This document shows, one piece after another, positions 28,461 through 36,548 of a stretch of DNA of 64,000 nt (the stretch's first letter is position 1; each line of letters starts with the position of its first letter). This DNA is from Phycisphaeraceae bacterium (lineage in GTDB: Bacteria > Planctomycetota > Phycisphaerae > Phycisphaerales > UBA1924): positions 558,001 to 622,000 of the forward strand of contig JACKHB010000002.1 in NCBI GenBank assembly GCA_020639195.1, in the 5' to 3' direction. The notes under the pieces are model-generated. The model was given only the letters and a program-made list of their open reading frames with translations, was not told the DNA's origin and did no database searches. The translations under genes were made by a program, and so were the position numbers.

Positions 28461-30142
28461 ACGTTCGCGCCGACGCCCACGGGCGAGCGGCCCTCTCGCA
28501 GGGCGCGGCGGATCTGGGCCAGCCGCGTGGCGACTGGACGCACCGCGCCGGTCCGCGTCACCAGCCCGATGCCAGGCATGGGGCCGCCGTCGGGCCCGTG
28601 GTCGTACAGCTCCTCCCAGCAGACGCTGTGAACGAACGGTTTGGAGATGGCGATCGAGAACGCCTGCTCGACCCACTCGGCCTGGGACGCCTCCGTCCAC
28701 GGCTCGTGCCAGCGCCCGGGCGCCGGCTGGTCTTCCGCGGGCTGGGGCTCCTCGCTGGGCGCGCCGATCGCGGTGATCAGCAGCGGCTTCTCGAGCAGCG
28801 CGTAGCGGTCCAGCAGCGCCGAGAAGCTCATCAGGTCTCGCATGGTCTGGCGTTCCACGCCGCAGGCCATGTCGAACCGCAGGCCGAGACCATCGATCTG
28901 GAACCCGGCCGCGACCTCGGCCTGGAGCAGCAGCTCTCCGAACATGCGCGGGGCCAGCCGCTTGCCGCCCGCGCCTGCGTACTCGCCCCATGGGCGTGTG
29001 AGTTCGATGATGACGTTGGCCGTCGGGTGCAGCTTGCGGATGATCAGCACGCACATCCGCGTCAGGTCGACCATCTGCTCGAACGTCATCGGGAAGTGGT
29101 CGCCGACGCTCAGCCCCGAGAGCACGTTCCATCGGCGCACGGTCCGCCGATAGCGCGTGACCACCTGCTTGACGTGCTCGGCGACGAGGTCGCGCAGCGT
29201 GTCGTAGTCGTTCTCCCACACGTACAGCCAGTCGGGGATGCTCGACGATCGGAAATCGATGATCGGGCCCGCGGCGACAGGCATCTTCGCCGTGCGCACC
29301 GCCCACTCGATCCATTTGTCGGTGGAGGCGAAGGCGTACGTCCCCTCCTTGGGTTCGAGGCCGGACCATCGCATCGGCATGGAGACGAAATCGCAGGTCC
29401 CCGCGGCGATGCGCGTCAGAGCTTCGGAGAACACCGCCGGGCCGATGGCGCAGCCCAGTTGCGGCCGCCCGGGCAGGATCACGCCGTTGGAGCCGGGCAC
29501 GAGCACCGGCGCGCCCGGCGGCACCCTCTCCTCCTGCACGTCTTCGACCTGGCCGACCGCGGCTTCGTAGAGCGCGCCGCTGAGCCGATCGGGCATCAAC
29601 CGCTCGGCCTTGGCCAGCGCGAGCCGTTCGCCCGCGTCGATCGCCAGCACCAGCGCCCAGCGCGCGAGGCCATCGGCCTCTTCGGGAATGCCGGACTCGT
29701 TGCTCGCCTCCCGCCGGTGCGCCACCAGAGCCCTTGAGAACAGGCGGTGGGCGTGCTCGAATCGGACCATGATCGGATGGTCTTCGGGCAGATCGAAGAG
29801 GGCCCACTCCTCGATCTTGTTGAACATGAGCATGACGCGCCGGCGCGCCAGTTCGAGCGTCAGCAGGTACGGCCGCTCGCGATGGGGCAGGAGGCAGGTT
29901 TCGAGCGTCAACTGGCCCAGGCGAGGCGCGGGGCCGATGGTGTCGGGCAGGTCCTCGGCGAGCATGTCCACGTCGATCACGAGGGACAGGCCGGTCGGCT
30001 CGTCGCCCTGGCGCTCCACGCGGATGACGGCGCCATCCAGGGCGATCCGGCCCGGCATCGGCGTCTCGTCCTGGCCCAGGAGGTACATCGACCGGGGATC
30101 GAGCGCGACTCGGTCGGCCTGGAACACGGCGAAGCTCAGCAT
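28457..30142 (-). CDS. GH10-like (xylanase-fold) protein lacking catalytic glutamates
   Basis: This is a 561-residue protein without a signal peptide. The N-terminal 200 residues form an unassigned, probably beta-rich domain. Residues about 240-540 resemble glycoside hydrolase family 10: a FVSMPMRWSGLEPKEGTY stretch like the family's substrate-site region, GPIIDFRSSSIPDWL, and RRWNVLSGLSVG (W338). Active GH10 enzymes have WDVVNE at this last site and ITExD for the nucleophile; here they read WNVLSG and LLITAIGAP, so both catalytic Glu are replaced. It is therefore probably a carbohydrate-binding or structural pseudoenzyme. ATG 30142 has GGGAGGG about 10 bases upstream; the frame extends 25 codons further up. 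Confidence 0.72.
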   Translation of the reverse strand: MLSFAVFQADRVALDPRSMYLLGQDETPMPGRIALDGAVIRVERQGDEPTGLSLVIDVDMLAEDLPDTIGPAPRLGQLTLETCLLPHRERPYLLTLELARRRVMLMFNKIEEWALFDLPEDHPIMVRFEHAHRLFSRALVAHRREASNESGIPEEADGLARWALVLAIDAGERLALAKAERLMPDRLSGALYEAAVGQVEDVQEERVPPGAPVLVPGSNGVILPGRPQLGCAIGPAVFSEALTRIAAGTCDFVSMPMRWSGLEPKEGTYAFASTDKWIEWAVRTAKMPVAAGPIIDFRSSSIPDWLYVWENDYDTLRDLVAEHVKQVVTRYRRTVRRWNVLSGLSVGDHFPMTFEQMVDLTRMCVLIIRKLHPTANVIIELTRPWGEYAGAGGKRLAPRMFGELLLQAEVAAGFQIDGLGLRFDMACGVERQTMRDLMSFSALLDRYALLEKPLLITAIGAPSEEPQPAEDQPAPGRWHEPWTEASQAEWVEQAFSIAISKPFVHSVCWEELYDHGPDGGPMPGIGLVTRTGAVRPVATRLAQIRRALREGRSPVGVGANV

Positions 30143-30290
30143 CGCGCTGCGGACCCTCCCACCAACCGAGAGGGGCTCCTCCGGCCAGCGTCTATTCTTG
30201 CCCTCGCCCGGTCGCACGCCACCTCACGCGGGGCATCTCCGGCCCGCTCGGTGCGAACGCCGCGGAGTCTTCCCACGATACCATCGGCCC

Positions 30291-31283
30291 ATGGCGCGTC
30301 CATCGCCGGATCATGGATGGGAATCGGCGGGGGCGCTCTTTCGCACGGAACTGGCTCTGTCCGGTGGGCGCATCGGAAAGGTCCGCGACGTGTACGACCT
30401 TCCGCCGGCGCCGGGGCGGCCGCCGGCGCTGCTCATCGTCGCCACCGATCGAATCTCCGCGTTCGACGTCGTCTTGGATCCCCCGATTCCCGGCAAGGGC
30501 GTGCTGCTGACTCAACTCGCGGCTTGGTGGCTGCGATGGCTGGATCGACGGGGTTTGGGTCCGACCCACCTGCTCGGCACCGATGCCGGGGCGATCCCCG
30601 CGGCGGCGTTCACGTCGGGCGGCACGACGCGCGAGTCGCTGCGCGGACGAGTGACGATCGCCAGGCGCTGCCGCGTGCTGCCGATCGAGTTCGTTGTCCG
30701 CGGCTACCTGGAGGGCTCGGGCTGGGCCGAGTACCAAGACTCGGGTTCGGTGTGCGGCGTGGCGCTGCCGCCGGGGCTGTCTCGTTGCGCTCGGCTGCCC
30801 GAACCGGTCTTCACGCCGGCGACCAAGGCCACCACTGGCCATGACCTGAACATCACCTTTGAACAGGCGGCAGGGGTCATCGGCGCGGACCTGCTCTCTC
30901 GGCTTGCGGAGCGATCGCTGTCGATCTATCGCGAGGCGGCGGCGCACGCGCTGGATCGCGGCATCATCATCGCCGACACCAAGTTCGAGTTTGGGATCCC
31001 GGTTGATGAGCATGGGCACGACGCTTCTGATGATCCGATCCTGATCGACGAGGCGCTGACGCCCGACAGCTCGCGATTCTGGCCGGCGGACCGGTACGAG
31101 CCGGGGCATCCGCAGCCGAGCTATGACAAGCAGTTCGTGCGGGAATACCTCGAGACGGTGGTGGCCCGGGGCGGGTGGGACAAGTCGCCGCCGGGGCCCC
31201 GGCTGCCGGACGAGGTCGTGCGCGGAACGCTCGAGCGGTATCGCGAGGCGGTGATGCGCCTGACGGGTGACTCAGCGTCCTAG
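30291..31283 (+). CDS. purC: Phosphoribosylaminoimidazole-succinocarboxamide synthase (SAICAR synthetase)
   Basis: PurC joins aspartate to CAIR with ATP in purine synthesis. The 330-residue, long-form protein carries the family landmarks: GKVRDVYDL near the start, ATDRISAFDVVLDPPIPGKG, VVRGYLEGSGWAEY, HDLNITFEQA, then IIADTKFEFG and ILIDEALTPDSSRFWPADRY. The ATG at 30291 fits the start of conserved sequence. It is a single gene, divergent from the GH10-like gene; its last 12 bases overlap the end of the convergent TPR gene. No other purine gene is near. Confidence 0.96.
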   Translation: MARPSPDHGWESAGALFRTELALSGGRIGKVRDVYDLPPAPGRPPALLIVATDRISAFDVVLDPPIPGKGVLLTQLAAWWLRWLDRRGLGPTHLLGTDAGAIPAAAFTSGGTTRESLRGRVTIARRCRVLPIEFVVRGYLEGSGWAEYQDSGSVCGVALPPGLSRCARLPEPVFTPATKATTGHDLNITFEQAAGVIGADLLSRLAERSLSIYREAAAHALDRGIIIADTKFEFGIPVDEHGHDASDDPILIDEALTPDSSRFWPADRYEPGHPQPSYDKQFVREYLETVVARGGWDKSPPGPRLPDEVVRGTLERYREAVMRLTGDSAS

Positions 31284-31844
31284 CGCCCGGGCCAGGGCGC
31301 TGGCGATCTCGACGTCGAGGCCCGTCTCGATCGCGCGGTCGAGCAGGCGGGCCGCCTGGGCCTCGCGCCCCAGAGCCTGGTTGAGCACCACGGCCACGAG
31401 CCAGAGATCGGCCGAGTCGGTGCGGCTGGCCAGGGGGGCGACCCGCCCGAGGACCGAGTCGATGGTCCGGCGCTCGCGCTGGAATGCTCCGGGAGCAAGC
31501 GGGCGGTCCGCGAGCGATGGATCGGCGCGGTGGGCGCGGGCGAACGCGTCGGCGGCGCCCGGAAGGTCGCCCTCGTGGAGGCGCGCAACGCCCAGGAAGC
31601 GCAGCAGCGCCGGTTCCTCCGGGAATTCCGTCAGCGTGCGCTCGATCAGGACGCGCGCGGCGGCGGCCTGGCCCGAGGCGAGCGCGGCCCGCGCATCGTC
31701 GAGGCGGTGCACCGCCATCTGCCACGACTGCAGTTCATCTGTGGGCTGGGTGGGCGGCGGCTGGGTCGGCGTGGCTTGCGCGGCCACGGCCTGGTTGAGG
31801 TCGGCGCCGAGATTGGGCGCTGCCGAGATCGGCGGGGCCTGCAC
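31272..31844 (-). CDS. TPR-containing protein (or C-terminal half of the preceding gene)
   Basis: This 190-residue frame starts at a GTG with CGGAG about 10 bases before it. A Pro/Ala/Gln-rich stretch of about 35 residues comes first. Helical repeats of the tetratricopeptide type follow: LDDARAALASGQAAAARVLI, then LLRFLGVARLHEGDLPGAAD, and again near the C-terminus. The frame is open upstream without a start codon back to the TGA of the secreted-protein gene, which is in the same frame; the two could be one gene split by a stop. Scaffold function is inferred only. Confidence 0.6.
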   Translation of the reverse strand: MQAPPISAAPNLGADLNQAVAAQATPTQPPPTQPTDELQSWQMAVHRLDDARAALASGQAAAARVLIERTLTEFPEEPALLRFLGVARLHEGDLPGAADAFARAHRADPSLADRPLAPGAFQRERRTIDSVLGRVAPLASRTDSADLWLVAVVLNQALGREAQAARLLDRAIETGLDVEIASALARALGR

Positions 31845-31931
31845 CGTCGGGATGCTCCGAAGCGTGATCGGGATGTCCGTGGGTGGGATGGGACGATCGA
31901 TTGGCCCCGACCGGGGCCCGCAGACGGGCGC

Positions 31932-32420
31932 TCACACGAAGCCGGTGCCGTCGCCGACGAAGCCGCGCGCGAGGGGCCCGGAAAGGACCATCGGCTGGAT
32001 CGTCACCTTGGGCAACTGGTCGAGGATCTCGTGGGTCATGCGGACGCTCAGGGCCTGCTCCACGGGATCGCAGCGCGCGAGGATGAAGCGATCGATCTCG
32101 GAGCCGAGGTCGGTCTCGGGGCTGAGGCCGATCGACTCGCGCAGCGCCTCCATGGAGTCGCGCAGGCGGTTGAGCGCTTCGAGGCGGGCGATCTCCGCGG
32201 CGATCTGCGCATGCCCGAGGGCGTTGACGCCCGAGCCTCCGTTCAAGCGGGGTTCGAGTTCCGGGGGCTGGACAGTGCGCACGCGGGGCCGCGCGGGAAC
32301 AGTGGCCTGCGGGCGCCGATCGGCCCCGGAGGCGTCGGTCCGGGGGATAACCGGCGTCACCTGCGCCGGGGCAGCGCCGGTGAGCAGGGCGAGGACGAGG
32401 GCTGGAAGAATTCGGGTCAT
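31932..32420 (-). CDS. Small secreted protein of unknown function
   Basis: This is a 162-residue protein with a clear signal peptide (MTRILPALVLALLTGAAPAQ). The rest is a Pro/Arg/Val-rich stretch (about 25-60) and a helical region with RLEALNRLRDSMEALRESIG. No family was recognised. The ATG at 32420 is chosen because it begins the signal peptide; the frame continues upstream over the divergent apaG gene. The stop TGA at 31932-31934 is followed in the same frame by about 29 sense codons and then the TPR frame, so a read-through or split gene is possible. Confidence 0.6.
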   Translation of the reverse strand: MTRILPALVLALLTGAAPAQVTPVIPRTDASGADRRPQATVPARPRVRTVQPPELEPRLNGGSGVNALGHAQIAAEIARLEALNRLRDSMEALRESIGLSPETDLGSEIDRFILARCDPVEQALSVRMTHEILDQLPKVTIQPMVLSGPLARGFVGDGTGFV

Positions 32421-32538
32421 TCGGGCCACCGCAGAAAGGGTAGTTCGGGGTGTGGGCGTCGGGCCCTGACGGTTGGACGCACGGGCGGAGCGGTGGGTTC
32501 CGGCGAGGCCGAATCCGCCGCGGCTATCGTTTTGCGAG

Positions 32539-32916
32539 ATGACCGGCTGCGAGTCCCATGCCGTGACACGGGGCGTGCGGGTGGAGGCGACGCCTCGCTT
32601 CCTCGCGGAGCAGTCCAGCGAGTCGCGCTGGGTGTGGGCGTACCGAATCCGGATCACGAACGTGGGAACGCACGTGTGCACGCTGCTGTGGCGCCGGTGG
32701 CAGATCACCGACGGCAATGGCGACGGGCACGAGGTGCAGGGGTCGGGCGTGGTGGGTCGCCAGCCGCGACTGGCGCCCGGCGAGTCGTTCGAGTACGAGT
32801 CGTACTGCCCATTGCCGACCGACAGCGGGTCGATGGAGGGGTGGTACACCATGCAGCGCGAGGACGGGACGCTGTTCGAGGCGGCGATTCCGTTGTTCGT
32901 GTTGAGGGTGGAGTGA
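32539..32916 (+). CDS. apaG: ApaG family protein (DUF525)
   Basis: The 125-residue protein matches the ApaG domain, a fibronectin-III-like beta fold. Visible motifs are YRIRITNVGTHVCTLLWRRW, ITDGNGDGHEVQGSGVVGRQ, PRLAPGESFEYESYCPL, and a GSMEGWYTMQREDGTLFEA ending. In enterobacteria ApaG was linked to Mg/Co efflux; its biochemical role is not settled. ATG 32539 begins the conserved domain. It is a lone gene, divergent from the small secreted-protein gene at 32420. Confidence 0.93.
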   Translation: MTGCESHAVTRGVRVEATPRFLAEQSSESRWVWAYRIRITNVGTHVCTLLWRRWQITDGNGDGHEVQGSGVVGRQPRLAPGESFEYESYCPLPTDSGSMEGWYTMQREDGTLFEAAIPLFVLRVE

Positions 32917-33086
32917 GGAGATCATGGGTAGTCCTGTGATGGTCTAGTCGCGAGTCCGGAGCCACGAGACGGCAGAGGCCCCAACTTCCCATCATCATCG
33001 GGAGTCCCCACCGTGCCGTCAACGGTGTCCGGCCTCAGTCAACGAGATGGGCGCACACGGCCGTTCCCTTCGGCCCTGGCGCTGCC

Positions 33087-34367
33087 TCAGGAGGGGGTGC
33101 TCACGACGATCGCGCTGTTCTTGGCGCCAAACGCGAGGCAGTTGACCAGCGCCACTCGCGCGCGGGTCGGTCTCGCCTGGTTGGGCGTGCAGTCAAGGTC
33201 GCACGCCTCGTCGGGCTCGCTGAGGTTGATCGTCGGATGGAGGAAGGGCTCGCCCCCGTCGGCGCCGGTGAGGCCGCAGAGCGTGGCGACGATCGCGGCG
33301 AGGCCGGAGGCGCCCTGCGGGTGGCCGATCATGCTCTTGACGGCGTGGCCCCGCAGCGCATCGGCGTGCTCGCCGAAGGCCCCGCGCACGGCGCGCGTCT
33401 CGGCGTGGTCGTTGACAGGCGTGCCCGTGCCGTGCAGAGCGATCACCTCGATGTCGGTGGGGCGCAGGCCCGCATCGGCGATGGCGATGCGCATCGCGCG
33501 GATCGACTGGGCCATGTCGGGATCGGGGCGGACGCGATGGAACGCATCGCACGTGGCGCCGTAGCCCAGGGCTTGGCCCACGACCCGGCCCAGCGCCTCG
33601 CGCCGGCGCACGGAGTCCGCTCGCTCGAGCACCGCCGCCCACGCGCCCTCGCCGAGCACGAAGCCATCGCGCGCCGCATCGAAGGGGCGGCTGGCGGCGC
33701 GGGCCTCCTGCGCATCGCGCCACGTGCGCGTGGAGATCACTCGCAGCAGTTCCATGCCCCGCAGCACCTCGGGCGTGATATGGGCATCGGCGCCGACAAC
33801 GACCATGGCGTCGGGCGCGTTGGGGCCCTGGGCGCGGAGCATGCCCATCGCCAGCCCGAACGCGTCGCTGGATGAGGCGCAGCCGGTTGAGACGCACAGC
33901 GACGGCCCGCGCAGCCCCAGGCGGATGGAGAGTTCGCCCGCGAGGTTGCCGTGCGTGGCGTTGGTGACGGACCAGAGGCTGGGGCGATCTCCCGCGGTCG
34001 CCGCGCGCGCCTGCGCCAGCGTGAAATCGATCCCGCCGCCGCCGGTGCCCAGGATCAGCCCGGTGCGCTCGCTGGCCGAGGGGCGGATCTCGTCGAGCCC
34101 AGCGCGCGCGATCGCCTCGCGGGCCGCGGCGAGGGCCATGGGCGTCAGTCGCGGCAGGCGCGCGAGGTCCGCATCGTCCAGGACAGCGCGCGGATCGAAC
34201 TCTTCGCAGCGCGCGCCGACGCTGGACCTCTCCGTCCGCAGGCCCACCGGCAGCAGCGCGACGCCCGAGCGGCCGGCGCGCAGCGCGGTCGCGAACGCCT
34301 CGATGCCCGTGCCGATGGGCGAGACGGCGCCGAGGCCGGAGATGAAGATCGGGAGGTGCGCAGTCAA
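33087..34367 (-). CDS. fabF: Beta-ketoacyl-[ACP] synthase, KAS II type
   Basis: This condensing enzyme of fatty-acid (or related polyketide) chain elongation has 426 residues. The thiolase-fold triad is intact: nucleophile C163 in STGCASSSDAFG, H312 in LHGTGTPVNDHAE and H349 in KSMIGHPQGASG. A GLGAVSPIGTG start is typical of KAS II. It is alone here, without acpP, fabG or fabD beside it, so a housekeeping role or a specialised lipid or aryl-polyene-like pathway are both open; housekeeping is not shown by context. The sequence is somewhat divergent in the middle part. Confidence 0.9.
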   Translation of the reverse strand: MTAHLPIFISGLGAVSPIGTGIEAFATALRAGRSGVALLPVGLRTERSSVGARCEEFDPRAVLDDADLARLPRLTPMALAAAREAIARAGLDEIRPSASERTGLILGTGGGGIDFTLAQARAATAGDRPSLWSVTNATHGNLAGELSIRLGLRGPSLCVSTGCASSSDAFGLAMGMLRAQGPNAPDAMVVVGADAHITPEVLRGMELLRVISTRTWRDAQEARAASRPFDAARDGFVLGEGAWAAVLERADSVRRREALGRVVGQALGYGATCDAFHRVRPDPDMAQSIRAMRIAIADAGLRPTDIEVIALHGTGTPVNDHAETRAVRGAFGEHADALRGHAVKSMIGHPQGASGLAAIVATLCGLTGADGGEPFLHPTINLSEPDEACDLDCTPNQARPTRARVALVNCLAFGAKNSAIVVSTPS

Positions 34368-34681
34368 CGGGCGCTCCCGAGGGAGTGCCCGGCGGCAGCG
34401 GGCCGGAATCGCGCCCGGCGCGCACCTCTGGCGCGGCCTCGTTGGTCAGTGTGCCGCGGGATTGGGGCGATGCCAGCCATTCGCCGCATTGTTTGCGCGC
34501 TCGCGGATGTTCTCGGGCGCAGATGTGCCCGAAGACGCGGTTTCTTCCGACTTTGCTGGCGGTGTCGCGCCCATGGGTTAGGTTTTTCGTGGCCGATTCG
34601 CCGCGCCTCGGGCGGAGCCGGGGCGGCGTGAGGGATCGGCGGAAGAGAGACGCTGGGCGAGTAGAGAGAGGGATCGACGCC
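34368..34681. other. Divergent intergenic region between fabF and a secreted protein
   Basis: The 314 bases contain the outward promoters of two genes, but no hexamer pair stood out. No RNA gene, repeat or regulated element was recognised. A purine-rich AGAGAGAGGGA about 10 bases before 34682 serves as the ribosome binding site of the plus-strand gene. Confidence 0.4.
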
Positions 34682-35452
34682 ATGAGCAGAGAATTCCACG
34701 CAGCGGCCATCGCGCTGGTGTCGGTCTGTGGGCTTGCCGCGGCGGGCCCGGTGCCGCCTCCGGGCGACGGCGGGCTGACCACGGGGGCCGCGGACGAGTA
34801 CGTCGTTCCGATGGACGAGCCGTTCTCGGTTCGCTCGGTCCGCCAGACCGAGACGGCCAACATGGCGCTGTTTGCGACGAGCCAGAACGACGGGCCGCTG
34901 GGCTACCTCAACAGCGGCGGACAGACGTCGGTCCAGGTGAACGTGGGCCTGCAAGAGATCGGCGACCGACCCGACGGGGTCGCGGTGCTCGCGGAGTGGA
35001 GAGAGATCGAGGGAAACACCGACTTCGAGCGCCGCATCCAGGCGATCTGGACGACGGAGGACGGCAGCGCGCTGCTGCCGTTCGGCACGCAGGTCGGCGG
35101 CTCGCAGGCGCAGCTCCTGGCGTGGAACCTCGGCCTGACCACCGATCCGATCGAGTGGGCCCCGTGGATCGCCAGCGTCCAGCTGACCTCGGCGGTGTTC
35201 TTTGGCAGCTTCAACGGCGGCGCGACGTTCCCGACGCAGGTGAACATCATGTCGCTGTTCCAGCTCGGCTTCTCGGAGTGGACCATCGACGGCGCGTTCG
35301 ATGCCGGAGACAACCTGATCACCGACTCGTCCGGGCCCAACGGCTTTAACTACATCATGACCGAGTACACGTACCAGGCGCTGCCCGCGCCCGGCTCGGC
35401 CGTGCTGATCCTCGGCGGGATGACGCTGGTTTCTCGCCGTCGTCGGGCCTGA
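34682..35452 (+). CDS. Secreted protein with planctomycete C-terminal sorting tail, function unknown
   Basis: This is a 256-residue protein. Residues 1-20 are a signal peptide (EFHAAAIALVSVCGLAAAG). The middle is beta-type, with no catalytic motif (FGTQVGGSQAQLLAWNLGL, FFGSFNGGATFPTQVNIMS). The C-terminus LPAPGSAVLILGGMTLVSRR followed by RRA is a variant sorting signal: short PAPGS motif, hydrophobic segment and Arg cluster. In the PEP-CTERM system such tails are cut by exosortase and the protein is passed to the surface; exosortase itself is not in the window. The ATG at 34682 gives the signal peptide. Confidence 0.75.
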   Translation: MSREFHAAAIALVSVCGLAAAGPVPPPGDGGLTTGAADEYVVPMDEPFSVRSVRQTETANMALFATSQNDGPLGYLNSGGQTSVQVNVGLQEIGDRPDGVAVLAEWREIEGNTDFERRIQAIWTTEDGSALLPFGTQVGGSQAQLLAWNLGLTTDPIEWAPWIASVQLTSAVFFGSFNGGATFPTQVNIMSLFQLGFSEWTIDGAFDAGDNLITDSSGPNGFNYIMTEYTYQALPAPGSAVLILGGMTLVSRRRRA

Positions 35453-35487
35453 AGAACTCTCTCGGACCCAACGTTTGCCAACAGCAA

Positions 35488-35524
35488 GGCCCCCGCTCGT
35501 GCTGCGAGCGGGGGCCGTTGTTTC
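35488..35524 (+). terminator. Intrinsic terminator between convergent sorting-tail genes
   Basis: A 12-bp perfect GC-rich stem (35488-35499 with 35505-35516; loop TGCTG) is followed by GTTGTTT on the plus strand. It serves the plus-strand gene; it may also act weakly for the convergent gene. Confidence 0.8.
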
Positions 35525-35546
35525 GACGAGGAAGCCGGAACGGAGA

Positions 35547-36332
35547 CTACCGGCGACGGCGGCTCACGACCAGCCCGCCAAGGCCGAGCAACGCGAGGCC
35601 GGAGGGCGCGGGCACCCACGCCAGGCCGTCAAGCAGCGTCGTTCCGGTATCTCCGACAAAGGTCGGCACGCCGGTGGCCTTGTCGATCGTGTACAGACCG
35701 AACGTACCTCCGCCGGGAATCGCCGCCGTCGCGTACAGGATGCCATTGATGTCGTCGTGCGCGAGGCCGATGAAGCCATGGTCGAGTCCCGTCACGGCGA
35801 TGTCCGTGATGGCGCCCGTGCCGGTGTTGATCGTGGAGATGAAGCCGTTTTCGTTGGCGCCCCAGAGCACGCCGTTGACGTTGTCGTAGGCCATGCCGCG
35901 CATGAATCCCTGGCCAGGCGCGCCGATGTACGTCACGGCGCCGTTGCCCGGATCGACCTCGACGAGCTGAGCGCTGTTGAGCGAGAAGCTGTAGAGGATG
36001 TTCGCGCTCTCGTTGCCCGCCAGGCCGTGGTAGTTCACGTCGCTATCCTGGTCGGACACTTCGGTGAAGTTGCCGGTGTTGAGATCCACCCAGCCCAGGA
36101 ACTGCTGGCCACCGAACACATCGGAGACATACAGCCGACCGTTGAGCCACTCCGCTCCGATGAGGGACGTGTTCCGACCGTTGATGTCGGTGATGAACGT
36201 CGTGCTGCCGTTTGCGGTGCTGACGTCGAACACCTGACCCGGGCTTGAGCTACGGACTCCCAGCAACTGCTGGCCATGCGCCATTCCTGCGAGGGTCGCA
36301 ACCCCCGCCGCCAACGCGAGCCTCTTCTTCAT
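35547..36332 (-). CDS. Secreted beta-propeller-like protein with sorting tail
   Basis: The protein is 261 residues. A GGAGGGAG ribosome binding site precedes the ATG at 36332, and a signal peptide follows (KKRLALAAGVATLAGMAHGQ). The body is made of repeats of about 45 residues with motifs such as LYTIDKATGVPTFVG, ILYATAAIPGGGTFGLYTID and FISTINTGTGAITDIAVTGL, the pattern of a six- or seven-bladed propeller without a known active site. The C-terminus (VPAPSGLALLGLGGLVVSRR then RR) is a sorting tail like those at 21691 and 34682. It is convergent with the neighbouring sorting-tail gene. Confidence 0.78.
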   Translation of the reverse strand: MKKRLALAAGVATLAGMAHGQQLLGVRSSSPGQVFDVSTANGSTTFITDINGRNTSLIGAEWLNGRLYVSDVFGGQQFLGWVDLNTGNFTEVSDQDSDVNYHGLAGNESANILYSFSLNSAQLVEVDPGNGAVTYIGAPGQGFMRGMAYDNVNGVLWGANENGFISTINTGTGAITDIAVTGLDHGFIGLAHDDINGILYATAAIPGGGTFGLYTIDKATGVPTFVGDTGTTLLDGLAWVPAPSGLALLGLGGLVVSRRRR

Positions 36333-36548
36333 GTCTCGCTCCCTCCGAGAAAGAACCTGACTGCCAACACAGGTGCGAACGGGCACAGAGCACACCGTAC
36401 CGCCACAGGACCCAGAGAATACCCGACGTGGAGGGCGCGAATCAAGCCAATCTGTGCGCCGGACCGGAAGTGAAACTGGGCAATCTGCGGGTCCGGGGCA
36501 AGTGGGCGCGCCGCTGCACTCCCCCCATGCCGCCCCTACGCTCTGGCC

